This document shows positions 46,085 to 56,499 of a stretch of 64,000 nt of DNA, piece by piece (within the stretch, counting starts at the first letter, position 1; the number at the start of each line of letters is the position of its first letter). The position numbers and the translations under genes are program-made. Under the pieces are notes generated by a model that saw only the letters and a list, made by a program, of their open reading frames with translations, had not been told where the DNA came from and did no database searches. Source of the DNA: Paenibacillus pini JCM 16418. Lineage in GTDB: Bacteria; Bacillota; Bacilli; Paenibacillales; Paenibacillaceae. The stretch lies in NCBI RefSeq assembly GCF_000576305.1, contig NZ_BAVZ01000013.1, forward strand, positions 1 through 64,000, given 5' to 3'.

Positions 46085-46867
46085 TTAAGATTTACGCAGA
46101 GGAAGCCAGTTCAGCACATCCTGAATTTTGGCGTCCCAATATGTCCAGTCGTGGCCACCGGGCGACTCGACGTAGGTTAACTGCAGGTTGGTCTCCGCGC
46201 ATATTTTGCGAAATTCTTGATTGTCCTCATACAGAAAATCTTCAGTTCCGCAGCATTGATAAAGCATTGGTTTAGGTCCATCCGCTTGATCGCACTGCTT
46301 TAGTAGCCATAATAGATCCTGATCTGTACCGGTGATATCCTGATCACCAAACACTAAATCATAGCGAAATGGAGTCCGCTTCCAATCTTCTTTAAAGGCA
46401 GCATTGGACATGTGAAGCGCACCAGAAAGGCTGGCAGCGGCGATAAAATGTTCAGGTTTGCGTAATGCCAGCTTCATAGCACCATAACCACCCATGGATA
46501 ATCCTGCAACGAAATTATCTTCTCGTGCATGCGAAAGCGGAAAGAAGGAGCGCGCAATTTGTGGCAGTTCCTCGCTAATAAACGTCCAATATCGGTTGCC
46601 ATACGCCATGTCGGTATAGAAACTATGATGGGCTTGTGGCATAACGACAGCGATACCTAGTGCAGCGGCATACCGCTCGATAGAAGTACGACGAACCCAA
46701 CCGCTATCGTCATCGGTCAGACCATGAAGCAGGAATAGCGTTGGGTGGCTTCCGTTAAATGAGGAAGAGTTGAGTCCGATCGAATGACTACGTTCTGGTA
46801 AAATAACGGTCATAGACGTATTTAGACCAAGAATTTCTGAATTGAAGCGACATTCAATAAGTGCCAT
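46085..46867 (-). CDS. Alpha/beta hydrolase, esterase D/FrmB-like
   Basis: The 260-residue protein has the esterase alpha/beta fold with LFLLHGLTDDDSGWVRR, the nucleophile elbow GLSMGGYGAMKLAL and the catalytic histidine in SPGGHDWTYWD. It resembles S-formylglutathione hydrolase/putative esterase family members and lacks a signal peptide. The ATG at 46867 is chosen because AAAGGAA precedes it; an in-frame ATG six codons upstream overlaps that site. The substrate is not known. It is transcribed alone, converging with the TPM gene; a weak hairpin (about 46039-46072) lies between them. Confidence 0.85.
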   Translation of the reverse strand: MALIECRFNSEILGLNTSMTVILPERSHSIGLNSSSFNGSHPTLFLLHGLTDDDSGWVRRTSIERYAAALGIAVVMPQAHHSFYTDMAYGNRYWTFISEELPQIARSFFPLSHAREDNFVAGLSMGGYGAMKLALRKPEHFIAAASLSGALHMSNAAFKEDWKRTPFRYDLVFGDQDITGTDQDLLWLLKQCDQADGPKPMLYQCCGTEDFLYEDNQEFRKICAETNLQLTYVESPGGHDWTYWDAKIQDVLNWLPLRKS

Positions 46868-47073
46868 GGAATTCGTTCCTTTCATACTCGATATGGTAGT
46901 TTGATACCCTTAGTATAGAACCAAATGTAATGAAAACATATTCTACTTCTTATGGTCAACACGAAAGGGAAATGCTAGAATAATAGTAGTCATAAAAGCA
47001 CGTTAAATCAGGATGATACAGACTTTATATCTCGTTTTGTCACTTTGTAATAGAGAGGAGATTATTTACATCT

Positions 47074-47814
47074 ATGAAACCGAAAAAGAAACAAGCTAAT
47101 TCCGTTGCGAGGCGAAAAGAACAGCAAGCAGCGCAAGAAAAACGCATGAAACGAATCATGTGGATTACAGGTGCGAGTATTGTTGTGCTCGTGCTGCTAT
47201 TTGTGTTCATCAGGCCCCAAGGAGAAAAGACGGCAGAGGATTCAAAAGACATGTTTAATTACAGTACGCTACCTGTTCTCGGCAATCCAGAAGCACCTGT
47301 GAAGTTAGTTGAATTCGGAGATTTTAAGTGTCCGACATGTAGGGCTTTTAGTCAGAGTATTTCTCCTGAAATTCAAAAGGATTATATTGATACTGGTAAA
47401 GTAGCCATGTACTTTATGAACTTCTTAGTTATTAGTCCAGACGGAGATTCTAATACTGCCGCACTTGCCGCACAGTCTGTGTTCCACCAGAACAAAGATG
47501 AATATTGGAAATTTAATAAGGCACTGTATGACAATCAGCAAGATGAGGCAACGGTGTGGGCAACACCGGAGTTCTTAGTTGATCTGGCACGCAAAGAGAA
47601 TATCAAAGTGGATTATGATCTGTTAAGTAAAGATATCAAAGATAAGACATACCAAAATGAAGTGAACGAGCATGATACTGTTGCAAACAAACTGAACGTG
47701 ATGAGTACACCTTCATTGTTTATCAATGGCAATAAAGTATCAGATCAAGATATTTTAAATTATGATTCGATTAAATCGACAATTGATAAGGCCTTAGCAG
47801 CTCAAAATAAGTAA
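47074..47814 (+). CDS. bdbD: Thiol-disulfide oxidoreductase BdbD-like (DsbA family)
   Basis: The 246-residue protein has a basic N terminus, one membrane anchor (residues about 28-46), and an extracytoplasmic DsbA-type thioredoxin domain with the active site FGDFKCPTCRAFS and the cis-proline loop STPSLFING. It would introduce disulfide bonds into exported proteins. The next gene, a BdbC-like quinone reductase partner, starts 16 bases after its stop. A GAGGAG site precedes the ATG. No sign of damage. Confidence 0.9.
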   Translation: MKPKKKQANSVARRKEQQAAQEKRMKRIMWITGASIVVLVLLFVFIRPQGEKTAEDSKDMFNYSTLPVLGNPEAPVKLVEFGDFKCPTCRAFSQSISPEIQKDYIDTGKVAMYFMNFLVISPDGDSNTAALAAQSVFHQNKDEYWKFNKALYDNQQDEATVWATPEFLVDLARKENIKVDYDLLSKDIKDKTYQNEVNEHDTVANKLNVMSTPSLFINGNKVSDQDILNYDSIKSTIDKALAAQNK

Positions 47815-47829
47815 ATAAGGAGTCGTACG

Positions 47830-48273
47830 ATGGAAGATAACCGTTTTGTAGCGTTCATCAGAGTCTACGGTCTTTATCTCGCATGGATTGTGTCTATTGT
47901 TGCCGTAGGAGGAAGCTTGTACTTAAGTGATGTTATGCTATATGAGCCCTGTAAACTGTGCTGGTTCCAACGAATATTTATGTATCCGCAGGTCATTCTC
48001 TTAGGGATAGCCAGTTACAAAAATGACCGCAAGATCATCCCGTACGCGCTAACGCTTAGCATCATCGGCGGTTGTATTTCGATTTATCATTATGCAGAAC
48101 AAAAAATACCAGCACTTGCTAAGGCAACTCCGTGTAAGGTCGGAATTCCCTGCAATTTTGATTACTTGAACTGGCTCGGATTTATTACGATTCCTCTATT
48201 GGCATTGGTTGCATTCATTCTCATCATTTGTTTTCTTCTGGGTAGTCGTGAGAAGAATGAAATCGAAGCATAA
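47830..48273 (+). CDS. bdbC: Disulfide-bond oxidoreductase BdbC (DsbB family)
   Basis: The 147-residue protein has four membrane helices and the two cysteine pairs of DsbB/BdbC: CKLCWFQRI between helices 1 and 2, and CKVGIPC in the second loop. It reoxidises BdbD and passes electrons to quinone. It follows bdbD by 16 bp with an AAGGAG site, and the two form an operon. The 107-bp gap afterwards contains an imperfect aaagcat/atgcttt terminator-like hairpin. Confidence 0.93.
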   Translation: MEDNRFVAFIRVYGLYLAWIVSIVAVGGSLYLSDVMLYEPCKLCWFQRIFMYPQVILLGIASYKNDRKIIPYALTLSIIGGCISIYHYAEQKIPALAKATPCKVGIPCNFDYLNWLGFITIPLLALVAFILIICFLLGSREKNEIEA

Positions 48274-48380
48274 TCGATGTACGATTAAAGCATTTCCTAT
48301 CAGCGATAAGGATTCATTCCTTGTCTTTGGAGGGGATGCTTTTTGTATACTAGGTATCCAATTATGGGGGGGGTGGTTAA

Positions 48381-48949
48381 GTGCTTTACGTATGTAGGGG
48401 ATATATTCCTGAGCTGACGGGGAAGCGTCTGCGGCTCCGTATGTTGGAGGCTGGGGATGCAGAGGACATGCTGCGTTGCTGGGCAGATGAAGATGTACGT
48501 AAATTCGCTGATTTACCGAGTATGCCGGATCAGAAGAGTGCTGTAGAAATGATTAATGTATTGAATCATTTTGCAGAAACGGATGATGGAATTCGATGGG
48601 GCATCATGAATGAGAGTGGTCGTATAATTGGGAGCTGTGGATTCAACTGGTGGCAACTTGAAGGTGCATATCGTGGTGAAATAAGCTGTGAGCTGTCTAG
48701 AGATTATTGGGGTCATGGATATATGCATGAGGCGCTTGGCTTATTGATTGATTTTGGATTTCACGTGATGGGCTTGAACCGGATCGAGGCGTTAACCCAT
48801 CCTGAGAATACGAAGGCTAATCGATTATTTCAATCGCTTGGATTTCAAGATGAAGCTGTTTACGCGCTTATCGCCATACAGATCAAGGCTTTGTAAATGC
48901 AAATATGTACTCTCTACTTCGTGATGAATGGGACTCTGTTAACCTGTAA
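48381..48949 (+). CDS. GNAT-family N-acetyltransferase (RimJ-like), frameshifted
   Basis: The protein has the GNAT fold with TGKRLRLRMLEAGDAED at the start, WGIMNESGRIIGSCGF in the middle and the acetyl-CoA loop RDYWGHGYMHEALGLL, followed by NRIEALTHPENTKANRLFQSLGF. The frame then runs into a non-homologous tail ending at 48896; adding one G at 48855 gives the usual C terminus (DEGCLRAYRHTDQGFVNAN) and a total of 189 residues. RimJ/RimL-like proteins acetylate protein N termini or small amines. GTG 48381 follows a G-rich ribosome site. Confidence 0.82.
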
Positions 48950-48997
48950 AGGCAAGACAAAAATTGATGGTCATTTCTTCCACTCGCAACAGCGAGG

Positions 48998-49008
48998 TAT
49001 GCTATAAT
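48998..49008 (+). promoter_or_regulatory. Extended -10 promoter for DHA2 exporter
   Basis: The sequence tgctataat (-10 at 49003-49008 with TG one base upstream) is a good extended -10; the -35 is weak. The transcript would have about 125 bases before the GTG start. Confidence 0.5.
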
Positions 49009-49140
49009 CCTTATATCAGAACTTAGATATCCGCCCCCGTTTGAGGAGCTGTCTACTTATTGTAGGCATCTACTCTTCAAATGAAGTGGATGTGTTTCGT
49101 TATAAGGTACTTATTCACGTCATAGAAAGGAATTTACATC

Positions 49141-50661
49141 GTGACTACTACAGCCTCATCCACTAATCGTAATTTGATTCTGGTGGCCATTCTTCTATCC
49201 ACGTTTATGGCTGCGATTGAAGGAACGGTTACAGGTCCGGCAGGCCCAGCAATTATAGGCAGCTTTGGCGGTATGAAGCTGCTCAGCTGGATCTTTACAT
49301 CCTATTTACTTACCATGGCCGTCTCCACACCGATTTTCGGTAAAGTGAGTGATCTTTATGGTCGTAAAATTGTGTTTCAGATTGGATCTTTATTATTCGT
49401 GGTCGGTTCGCTTCTGTGCGGACTATCGCAGAACATGGGTCAACTGATTGCCTTCCGTGCGATACAGGGCATCGGAGCAGGTGCAGTTATTCCAGTAACC
49501 TTCACCATTATTGGTGACGTTTACAAAATTCAGGAACGTGCCAAAATTCAAGGTTTGATCAGCTCGGTATGGGGAATATCCTCCCTTATCGGTCCATTGC
49601 TTGGTGGATATTTTGTTGATTATTTGAATTGGCGCTGGATTTTCATTTTTAATATTCCATTTGGGATTGTCTCAATGTGGTTCATTGCCCGTCACTTCAA
49701 AGAGAACCGTGTACGTCAGGAGACGCATATTGATGTGGCAGGAGCGACCACCTTTACAATTGGTATGACGGCTTTACTGTTCGCACTGGCGACGGGTGGC
49801 CAATATTTCAGCTGGTCATCCTTGTTCATTATTTCCTGTATGATCATCGCCGTAATGTTCCTTATTTCTTTCTTGATTATTGAAACACGAGCGAAGGAAC
49901 CGATGCTTCCACTCAAATTGTTCCGTATCCGTGATATTGCCATTTCAACGGTAGCAGGACTGCTGACTAGTGCACTCCTGATTGGGCTCACTAGTTATAT
50001 GCCACTGTGGGTGCAGGGAGTTATGGGTAAAAATGCGACCATGTCCGGTTTAACCATGGCGCCTATGTCCATTGGATGGTTAGTCGGTTCTGTCGCAGGT
50101 AGCCGTCTAATCCTGTCAGCAGGCTCAAGAAAGACGACGGTGATCGGACTCGCGGGGATTATGATCGGTGCGCTCGGGCTTGCGTTTATAACGAGCAGCA
50201 CACCTCATTATGTAGTTCTTATTTTTACTTTTATTTATGGCCTTGGTTTCGGGTATTCTACTACCGTCTTTACGATCATCGCACAGTCTTCTGTTGGATA
50301 TAGTCTGCGCGGAGCGTCGACAGCGCTGAGCACATTCGTCCGCTCTCTAGGTCAGACAATTGGTGTGGCCGTATTCGGTTCATGGATCAACCTTAGTATT
50401 GCTAGCCAGATTAAAGACAAATCAGAACTTAAGAATGTGGGTCAGGATGCGGTGAATGAATTGTTAACTCCTGAAGCAAGTACACATATGTCTAAAGATA
50501 TTTTTGGACAGCTTAGACATATTCTCGAGGGAAGTCTTCATTCGTTATATGTGATTATGGCGATCATTGCTGTTATCAGTTTGTTCGTCGTACTTGGACT
50601 TCGGAACACACCACCTTCTGCTGAGGGTGAAGAAGAGCAAGAACAAGCTGCATCTCATTAA
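49141..50661 (+). CDS. DHA2-family MFS multidrug exporter
   Basis: The 506-residue protein has 14 membrane helices, the motif A loop GKVSDLYGRKIVFQ and a helix 5 segment GISSLIGPLLGGYFVDYLNWRW typical of DHA2 exporters. It starts with GTG after AAAGGAA. A MarR regulator (50773-51240) is encoded convergently right after it and is a natural candidate for its control. A strong shared terminator separates the two. Substrate unknown. Confidence 0.9.
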   Translation: MTTTASSTNRNLILVAILLSTFMAAIEGTVTGPAGPAIIGSFGGMKLLSWIFTSYLLTMAVSTPIFGKVSDLYGRKIVFQIGSLLFVVGSLLCGLSQNMGQLIAFRAIQGIGAGAVIPVTFTIIGDVYKIQERAKIQGLISSVWGISSLIGPLLGGYFVDYLNWRWIFIFNIPFGIVSMWFIARHFKENRVRQETHIDVAGATTFTIGMTALLFALATGGQYFSWSSLFIISCMIIAVMFLISFLIIETRAKEPMLPLKLFRIRDIAISTVAGLLTSALLIGLTSYMPLWVQGVMGKNATMSGLTMAPMSIGWLVGSVAGSRLILSAGSRKTTVIGLAGIMIGALGLAFITSSTPHYVVLIFTFIYGLGFGYSTTVFTIIAQSSVGYSLRGASTALSTFVRSLGQTIGVAVFGSWINLSIASQIKDKSELKNVGQDAVNELLTPEASTHMSKDIFGQLRHILEGSLHSLYVIMAIIAVISLFVVLGLRNTPPSAEGEEEQEQAASH

Positions 50662-50717
50662 ATATTAGGGATTTCACTTAATTCCCATATCATTTGCGTA
50701 TGCATTTTTTAGAATAG

Positions 50718-50757
50718 ACAAAAAGGACTTCATGAGATTCTATGGAGTCCTTTTTGT
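50718..50757. terminator. Bidirectional terminator
   Basis: A perfect 12-bp stem (acaaaaaggact with agtcctttttgt) lies between converging genes. Confidence 0.88.
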
Positions 50758-50772
50758 ATTCTGGTGGTACTC

Positions 50773-51240
50773 TTATTTACGCATCGATGGAGATAAGCGC
50801 TCAGCCTGAAGTCCTAGCTTTTTAAGAAGATCGATCAATTGATCCTTCTCCTTGTCCTCTAAGCCGCTGAATGCATGATGAATTCGTTCCGTATATTTCG
50901 GATATAGAGTATTCATGAGCTCTTCACCAGCCGGTGTGAGTTCAGCATAAATGACTCGTCGATCATGTGGGCAAGGTCTCCGGTGGATATACCCGCGCTC
51001 CTCCAGCTTATCTATGACGTAAGTGACATTGCCGCTCTGTAACAATAACTTGGAGCCGATCTGTTGGATAGGTTGTGTGCCTTTATAGTAAAGCACCTCG
51101 AGCACAGCAAATGCTGTTGGATTGAAACCTTCCATTTTACTTCCCATAAAGGCATGCTCACTTACACTTTTAAAACTCTTAGCGAACACCCTGTACAGGT
51201 GCAGAGACAACTGCGCTTCGCATTCCTTAGTTTGAATCAT
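50773..51240 (-). CDS. MarR-family transcriptional regulator
   Basis: The 155-residue protein has the MarR winged-helix fold: LLLQSGNVTYVIDKLEERGYI as recognition region, and the wing motif RPCPHDRRVIYAELTPAG. It resembles MhqR/OhrR-like regulators in length, but no conserved redox cysteine lies near the N terminus (the only early cysteine is in TKECEAQ, residue 7). Its ATG at 51240 has a ribosome site AGGGAGG nearby. The convergent exporter gene suggests, but does not prove, a regulatory link. Confidence 0.88.
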   Translation of the reverse strand: MIQTKECEAQLSLHLYRVFAKSFKSVSEHAFMGSKMEGFNPTAFAVLEVLYYKGTQPIQQIGSKLLLQSGNVTYVIDKLEERGYIHRRPCPHDRRVIYAELTPAGEELMNTLYPKYTERIHHAFSGLEDKEKDQLIDLLKKLGLQAERLSPSMRK

Positions 51241-51492
51241 TTGGATTTCCTCCCTTACATCATTTTACGTGCATCCTCGGCTCGGGCTATCTGTAACCTA
51301 ATCTTAAGCGAAAGAAATTTAAATAAACATGTGATTTGTCACAATCAACAGACTTTTAATATTTAAAATTTGGAATGGATATCATCCTCTAGTGCATCTC
51401 CCAATCGGCCTGTGGACCGATGGAAAGAAGACTTATGTTGTTTACAGTTAATGACATAAGAATTCTATGTTATATGGGAGAGTGGAAAGTTA

Positions 51493-52806
51493 ATGTACGA
51501 GGCGGAGATGAGTGCCAGGAATTTAAAGAATAACCGACCGTTTATAATGCTTATGGGGGCACAATTGGTATCGAATCTGGGGGATTGGCTACATGTGTTG
51601 GCATTACTGACATTAGTGGGATTGAAATGGCATGCAACGCCATGGGAAATAACTACGATAACCTTATGTATGGCATTGCCCATTCTAATTGGTGGACCCT
51701 TTGCTGGCTATTTAAGCGACCGTATGAATCGTAAGAATTTAATGATTATTTCTGATTTAACTCGTGTGGTTATTGTCTCAGGATTGCTATTTTCAGATCA
51801 TTTATGGCAGGTATATGTTATTCTCCTGTTGAAAGGTTTAATGGACACGTTATTCTCACCAGCAAAAAGCGGGAAAATAAAAGAAGTGGTACCTACAGCA
51901 GATATGGGCAAAGCCGTTGCGATCAGTTCAGGGATTGAACAGATTACGAAAATTGCAGGACCGGCAGTCGGCGGATTACTCGTTGCTCTTATTGGCATCA
52001 AAGGTTGCTTTATCGTCGATGCTGCATCTTTTCTATTGTCTGCAATCCTTCTGATCGGCGTTCCGAAATATAGTATCTTGCCTAAGTTGGAGGAAGTACA
52101 AGGTGCGCATGTGGAAACGGATAGCCCAGGGAAAGAATCCTTTTGGAAAGAGATGGGGGCAGGTATTGCGCTGCTTTCGAGGATGCCACTACTTGGGGCG
52201 GGACTAATCATGCTTGTTATTTTAATGCTCATTCTTACAGTTGCAGATTCACAGACGATTACTCTATTCCGGGAGATCCCCGGCATGAATGAACAATTTC
52301 TAGGATATTGTATGGCGGCATCTGGAGCAGGAATGCTGATATCCGCTGTAATATCGGGTAAACTTGGTGGGAAAATGCTCACTAAAATGGGTATAGGTGC
52401 ATCATTTATGGGCTTGGTATATGTATTAGCAGCAGTATCCGTCACGGTAGGATTTCAAGGTGTAACCTTGTATATGGTGCTGATTTCCGCTTTTTTTGCT
52501 GCAGGATTTGGAGCAGGCATTACCGCTATACCTTATCAAACGATGCTTCAGGAACGAACACCAGTCCATCTGACAGGACGTGTCTTTGGAGCGGTTAATA
52601 GCTTTAGCAGTAGTGCGGTTATTATTGGACCGTTATTTGGAGGTATATTAGTTACTGCCTATGGCCCTATAACTGCATTCGAGATTTCAGGAGGCATTAT
52701 GATTATCTTCGCTCTGATTCTACTGGCAACGAAGCATTATATTGAGCGGGCAGATGAGCATTCTCTAAGCGGCATAAGCTTGGAGACAAACTCAAATATG
52801 TCTTAA
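51493..52806 (+). CDS. MFS transporter, macrolide-efflux-like
   Basis: The 437-residue protein has 12 membrane helices and the MFS_3 pattern common in macrolide efflux (Mef-like) and enterobactin exporters: LVSNLGDWLHVLALLTL in helix 1 and GYLSDRMNRKNLMI as the motif A loop. The substrate is unknown. The next gene (ecsA) starts 17 bases after its stop, so the exporter and the EcsAB transporter may be transcribed together. The ATG at 51493 has a weak site (GAGAG). Confidence 0.85.
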   Translation: MYEAEMSARNLKNNRPFIMLMGAQLVSNLGDWLHVLALLTLVGLKWHATPWEITTITLCMALPILIGGPFAGYLSDRMNRKNLMIISDLTRVVIVSGLLFSDHLWQVYVILLLKGLMDTLFSPAKSGKIKEVVPTADMGKAVAISSGIEQITKIAGPAVGGLLVALIGIKGCFIVDAASFLLSAILLIGVPKYSILPKLEEVQGAHVETDSPGKESFWKEMGAGIALLSRMPLLGAGLIMLVILMLILTVADSQTITLFREIPGMNEQFLGYCMAASGAGMLISAVISGKLGGKMLTKMGIGASFMGLVYVLAAVSVTVGFQGVTLYMVLISAFFAAGFGAGITAIPYQTMLQERTPVHLTGRVFGAVNSFSSSAVIIGPLFGGILVTAYGPITAFEISGGIMIIFALILLATKHYIERADEHSLSGISLETNSNMS

Positions 52807-52822
52807 GAAAGGTGAGCTTTGC

Positions 52823-53547
52823 ATGATGAATACACAGCAGGGATCTGTGCTTGATGTTTCTATTGAAGAAGCTGGATATGAATTAGGTCATCCTCGAATC
52901 TGGGATATTTCCTTTCAGGTTGCCTCAGGGGAATTGGTAGGAATTATTGGACCTAACGGAGCTGGTAAAAGTACAACGATCAAAACACTGCTAGGGCTGA
53001 CGAAGTACGCCCAAGCTTCTGTTTCAATTGGAGGACGCTCTATTGAAGGCACTTATGCTTATGTACCGGAACAGCCCATATACTATGAGGATTTAACGCT
53101 TTGGGAACATCTAGATCTAGCGGCCGCTGCTAATGAAATAGCGTATGAAGAGTTTGTCTCAGAAGCCGAGAAACTACTGATACGTTTTGGCATGAGTGAG
53201 GTAAGGCATTTACTACCATCTGGATTCTCCAAGGGGATGAAGCAGAAGATGATGCTTATGCTTGGATTCCTTGCTAAGCCTGATGTGTATATTGTGGATG
53301 AACCCTTTATGGGACTCGATCCGAGAGCAACAAGAGATTTTTTGAATTTACTAGATGACGAGAGAAAACGAGGAGCCGGTGTGTTAATGTCTCCACACAT
53401 GTGCTGGATACAGCAGAGAGAATATGTGATACATTCGTACTGATTTCAGAAGGAAGAATGGCTGCGAAGGGAACACTAGCAGATGTTCGCGAACAAGCAG
53501 ACATGCCAGAAGCATCCCTTTTTGACTGTTTTGATAAGTTAACATGA
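52823..53547 (+). CDS. ecsA: ABC transporter ATP-binding protein EcsA, frameshifted
   Basis: The protein has Walker A (GPNGAGKST), a signature SSGFSKGMKQK-like segment, and Walker B with VYIVDEPFMGLDP, all in the first frame. The H-loop and C terminus are in the next frame (STHVLDTAERICDTFVLI). The break near 53389-53392 can be repaired by one missing G (atgGtc) or by removing a two-base tc duplication; the second gives the usual EcsA length. The repaired stop TGA (53545-53547) overlaps the ATG of the permease gene. It energises the EcsB permease, which affects protein export and sporulation-related processing in Bacillus. Confidence 0.85.
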
Positions 53548-54803
53548 AGCAGGAGACATATACATTTCATAGTCCCGCTAAGGTGTTTTGGCATAGGTTC
53601 CGAAAACATATTCATGATGTAACGGGCATGTTTAACTCTGTGGTCGATGACTGGAGAGTATGGCTGTACATCCTCATTCCTGCTGCTATGATTGGAGGAC
53701 GCTTTTATTATAGTTGGTGGCATGAGGTGCCTGAGTGGAGTTTAGCGCTTCCGTTTGTGGTTTTCTCTTCTCTAATCGCGTTACTCATTTGGGCGAGTGG
53801 AAGTATTATAACGCTTTTGCATGAAGGAGACGTACTCTTTATGCTGCAAAGGAAGCGCTGGATTCAGGGCATATTGTTAGGTGGTAGCTTATACAGCATG
53901 TTCACCCTGATCATAAAAGTGTGCTTGTACATAGTCATCATCCTTCCGTTTCTGGTTCAGCGCTTTGAAATGGATACCCAATCTGTTCTATGCTTTTTGT
54001 TATTTTCAATTACCTTTGCTTGGGTTGTGAGCTGGCTAAAGCATCTGGTTCGGATTCGCAGTAAAGGATGGCGTAGATATTTGTGGAGCATTCCTTTTAT
54101 ATGGCTTCCTATTACGATATATGTGCGTTTATCTTCAATATGGTATAAAGATTCCGTGATATTAGTAGAGTCGGCAATGATTATGGCCTTACTGAGTGGT
54201 ATCCTGTTGCTCATCCGACTTCGCATGAAGGGTACGCTTATAAGTGATATTCAAGAGGATCTGGTTCAACGTACGGTACTGACCAATTTGGTTCTAAGTC
54301 AAGTGATGGATAAACCTCGCTCGACTCGGTCCAAGCCGATTCTGATGCGCCGTTCGCAGTCAATATTCCGCTCAAGGAAGCCAATGAAAAGACTCGCGGA
54401 TGCTGCAATTAAATCGCTTCTGCGTCAGACCAATCAGGTACTCCTATACCTTCAGTTTATGATGATATGTGTGGTTACCCTGATTGCGGTGCCGTCAACG
54501 ATACAATGGGCAGTACTCCTAGCAATGACCGCTTTACTCACATACTCATTGTTTCTACACTGGCTTCGTTTTATAGACAATGAATTTGTATCCATGCTAC
54601 CTTGGTCTGATGATGAAACGCCGCATGCAGGTGTATATACGGTGCGAGCATTACTCTTACCGTTTGCCTTTATCGGTTCTATTACCTGGTTATGTTCTTT
54701 ATTTCCAATCTGGCTTGGTATATTATTATCTATCCCTTGCGCAGTAGTATTGACTTGGCTAGGGGTATATTTGTTAAGGACGATGATGCTAAGAAGAAAC
54801 TAA
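53544..54803 (+). CDS. ecsB: ABC transporter permease EcsB
   Basis: The 419-residue membrane protein has about eight predicted helices and the EcsB pattern: a long N-terminal segment (VFWHRFRKHIHDVTGMFNSVV), a conserved loop LLHEGDVLFMLQRKRWIQG, and a basic middle region (RRSQSIFRSRKPMKRLA). It overlaps ecsA by four bases, so the two are translationally coupled. A strong terminator follows. Confidence 0.88.
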   Translation: MKQETYTFHSPAKVFWHRFRKHIHDVTGMFNSVVDDWRVWLYILIPAAMIGGRFYYSWWHEVPEWSLALPFVVFSSLIALLIWASGSIITLLHEGDVLFMLQRKRWIQGILLGGSLYSMFTLIIKVCLYIVIILPFLVQRFEMDTQSVLCFLLFSITFAWVVSWLKHLVRIRSKGWRRYLWSIPFIWLPITIYVRLSSIWYKDSVILVESAMIMALLSGILLLIRLRMKGTLISDIQEDLVQRTVLTNLVLSQVMDKPRSTRSKPILMRRSQSIFRSRKPMKRLADAAIKSLLRQTNQVLLYLQFMMICVVTLIAVPSTIQWAVLLAMTALLTYSLFLHWLRFIDNEFVSMLPWSDDETPHAGVYTVRALLLPFAFIGSITWLCSLFPIWLGILLSIPCAVVLTWLGVYLLRTMMLRRN

Positions 54804-54863
54804 GCTTCTATTCAATAATAATGACATGAAATCATAAAAATTTAATATCTTTATTTTGAAAAA

Positions 54864-54910
54864 AAGCAGCATGTGTATGGGAATTTTATCATCCCTTCCA
54901 TGCTGCTTCT
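54864..54910. terminator. Terminator after ecsB
   Basis: aagcagcatg pairs with catgctgctt, with an inner ggg/ccc pairing, and is flanked by A and T runs. It can serve both converging genes. Confidence 0.75.
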
Positions 54911-54984
54911 TCAATATTTTACCATAATACAGAATTAAATCATTCTACAATACATGACTTAATTCGACGTAGTGAGGTACACCT

Positions 54985-56253
54985 TTATTTTCCATTTATT
55001 TCTGCAGCATGTTTCCCGGCGGTATAACCTGTTGAAAAAGCAGCGGTAATGTTGTATCCTCCAGTATAACCATGAATATCAAGTACCTCACCGCAAAAGA
55101 ACAACCCCGGCATGAGCTTCGATTCCATACTTTTAGGATGAATCTCTTTGAGATGTACTCCACCACCTGTAACAAAAGCTTCAGCTAGTGATCTTGTTCC
55201 TACGACATGGAAACTAAATCTCTTCAATTGTTCCAACAATGTGATCCACGCTTGCTTGGGTAGATGGGCGAAAGTTGCATCACCGTCAAGCTCTGCACGG
55301 CTGAGAAGAAGTGGAATCATCCGTTCAGGAAGGGTACCCTTCAGTACATTGCGAATTGCCTTTTTGGGCTCCGCTGCCAGTTTTTCCTTCAATAATGCAT
55401 CGAGTGCATTTGAAGTTAATTCAGGAAACAGATCAATCGCCATTTCGGCTTTTTTCGTATCGAACTTACGAGTAACCTGGCGTATGAACTGGCTGCAACG
55501 CAGAGCAATTGGCCCTGATATTCCAAAATGGGTGAAGATCATGTCACCGCGATGAGCAATCATTTTCTTTCCCTTGGGAGTCCATACAGATAGTTCAACA
55601 TCACGTAGTGACAATCCTTGAAGCTCTTTCGACATGATAAAGCTCTCTTGCGACACGATCGGAACTTCTGTCGGATACAGCTCAGTAATGGTATGACCAG
55701 CACTTTCAGCCCACGGATAACCATCACCAGTAGATCCCGTATTGGGGACCGATTTGCCCCCAGTAGCTACTATGACCGCACCAGCCATATATTTTTCGCC
55801 AGAAATAAGGCGTACACCAGCAGCTCGTCCATTGATATAGAGTATCTCGGCAACAGGACTGTTCTTACGGATCTCCACGCCGAGCCTTTGAATTTCCTGA
55901 ACCAGCGCACTGACCACACTTGCAGCTTTATCGGAAACTGGGAACATTCTTCCGTTATCTTCTTCCTTAAGCGCAATACCTAAACCTTCAAAGAACGACA
56001 TAATATCTCTATTATTAAAATGTTGGAATGCACTGTATAGAAAGCGGCCATTACCAGGAATATGGGCGATAAGTTCCTCAGCTTCCTTTGCATTTGTCAC
56101 ATTACATCTGCCACCTCCGGAAATGCCTAGTTTACGACCTAGTTTATCTCCTTTATCCAATAGAAGTACGGAAGCCCCGCGCTGAGCAGCCGCTACGCTG
56201 GCCATTAGACCGGCAGAACCTCCACCTACGACGATTACATCGACTTTATTCAC
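54985..56253 (-). CDS. HI0933/BaiN-family NAD(P)/FAD-dependent oxidoreductase
   Basis: The 422-residue flavoprotein starts with a Rossmann FAD motif (VIVVGGGSAGLMASVAAAQRG), followed by the family marker LGISGGGRCNVTN and an inserted HI0933 domain. The C-terminal FAD motif is LFFCGEVLDIHGYTGGYNI. Members are annotated as aminoacetone oxidase or bile-acid reductases, but most have no known substrate. The GTG at 56253 follows AAAGGAG. The gap to the kinase gene (56254-56499) shows no other feature. Confidence 0.85.
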   Translation of the reverse strand: MNKVDVIVVGGGSAGLMASVAAAQRGASVLLLDKGDKLGRKLGISGGGRCNVTNAKEAEELIAHIPGNGRFLYSAFQHFNNRDIMSFFEGLGIALKEEDNGRMFPVSDKAASVVSALVQEIQRLGVEIRKNSPVAEILYINGRAAGVRLISGEKYMAGAVIVATGGKSVPNTGSTGDGYPWAESAGHTITELYPTEVPIVSQESFIMSKELQGLSLRDVELSVWTPKGKKMIAHRGDMIFTHFGISGPIALRCSQFIRQVTRKFDTKKAEMAIDLFPELTSNALDALLKEKLAAEPKKAIRNVLKGTLPERMIPLLLSRAELDGDATFAHLPKQAWITLLEQLKRFSFHVVGTRSLAEAFVTGGGVHLKEIHPKSMESKLMPGLFFCGEVLDIHGYTGGYNITAAFSTGYTAGKHAAEINGK

Positions 56254-56499
56254 GTTTTTATTCTCCTTTTGTTGTCATGCCCAATATAGCTATAATCGAA
56301 CTCATGTTTCGTTTTTCCTTTTTTAGGATATATCAGGGTATATTGTAATATAGTGTTGGCTGTGATTTAATCAAAATGAATATTATATTTTTATTTTTAC
56401 AAACTTCTATTCTAATGAATGAATTAAAAGAATTTGGGCTGTCCTTCTTATATTTTATATGATACAACGCTGCCCGGTCAGTGGAAGGAGGGATTTGCA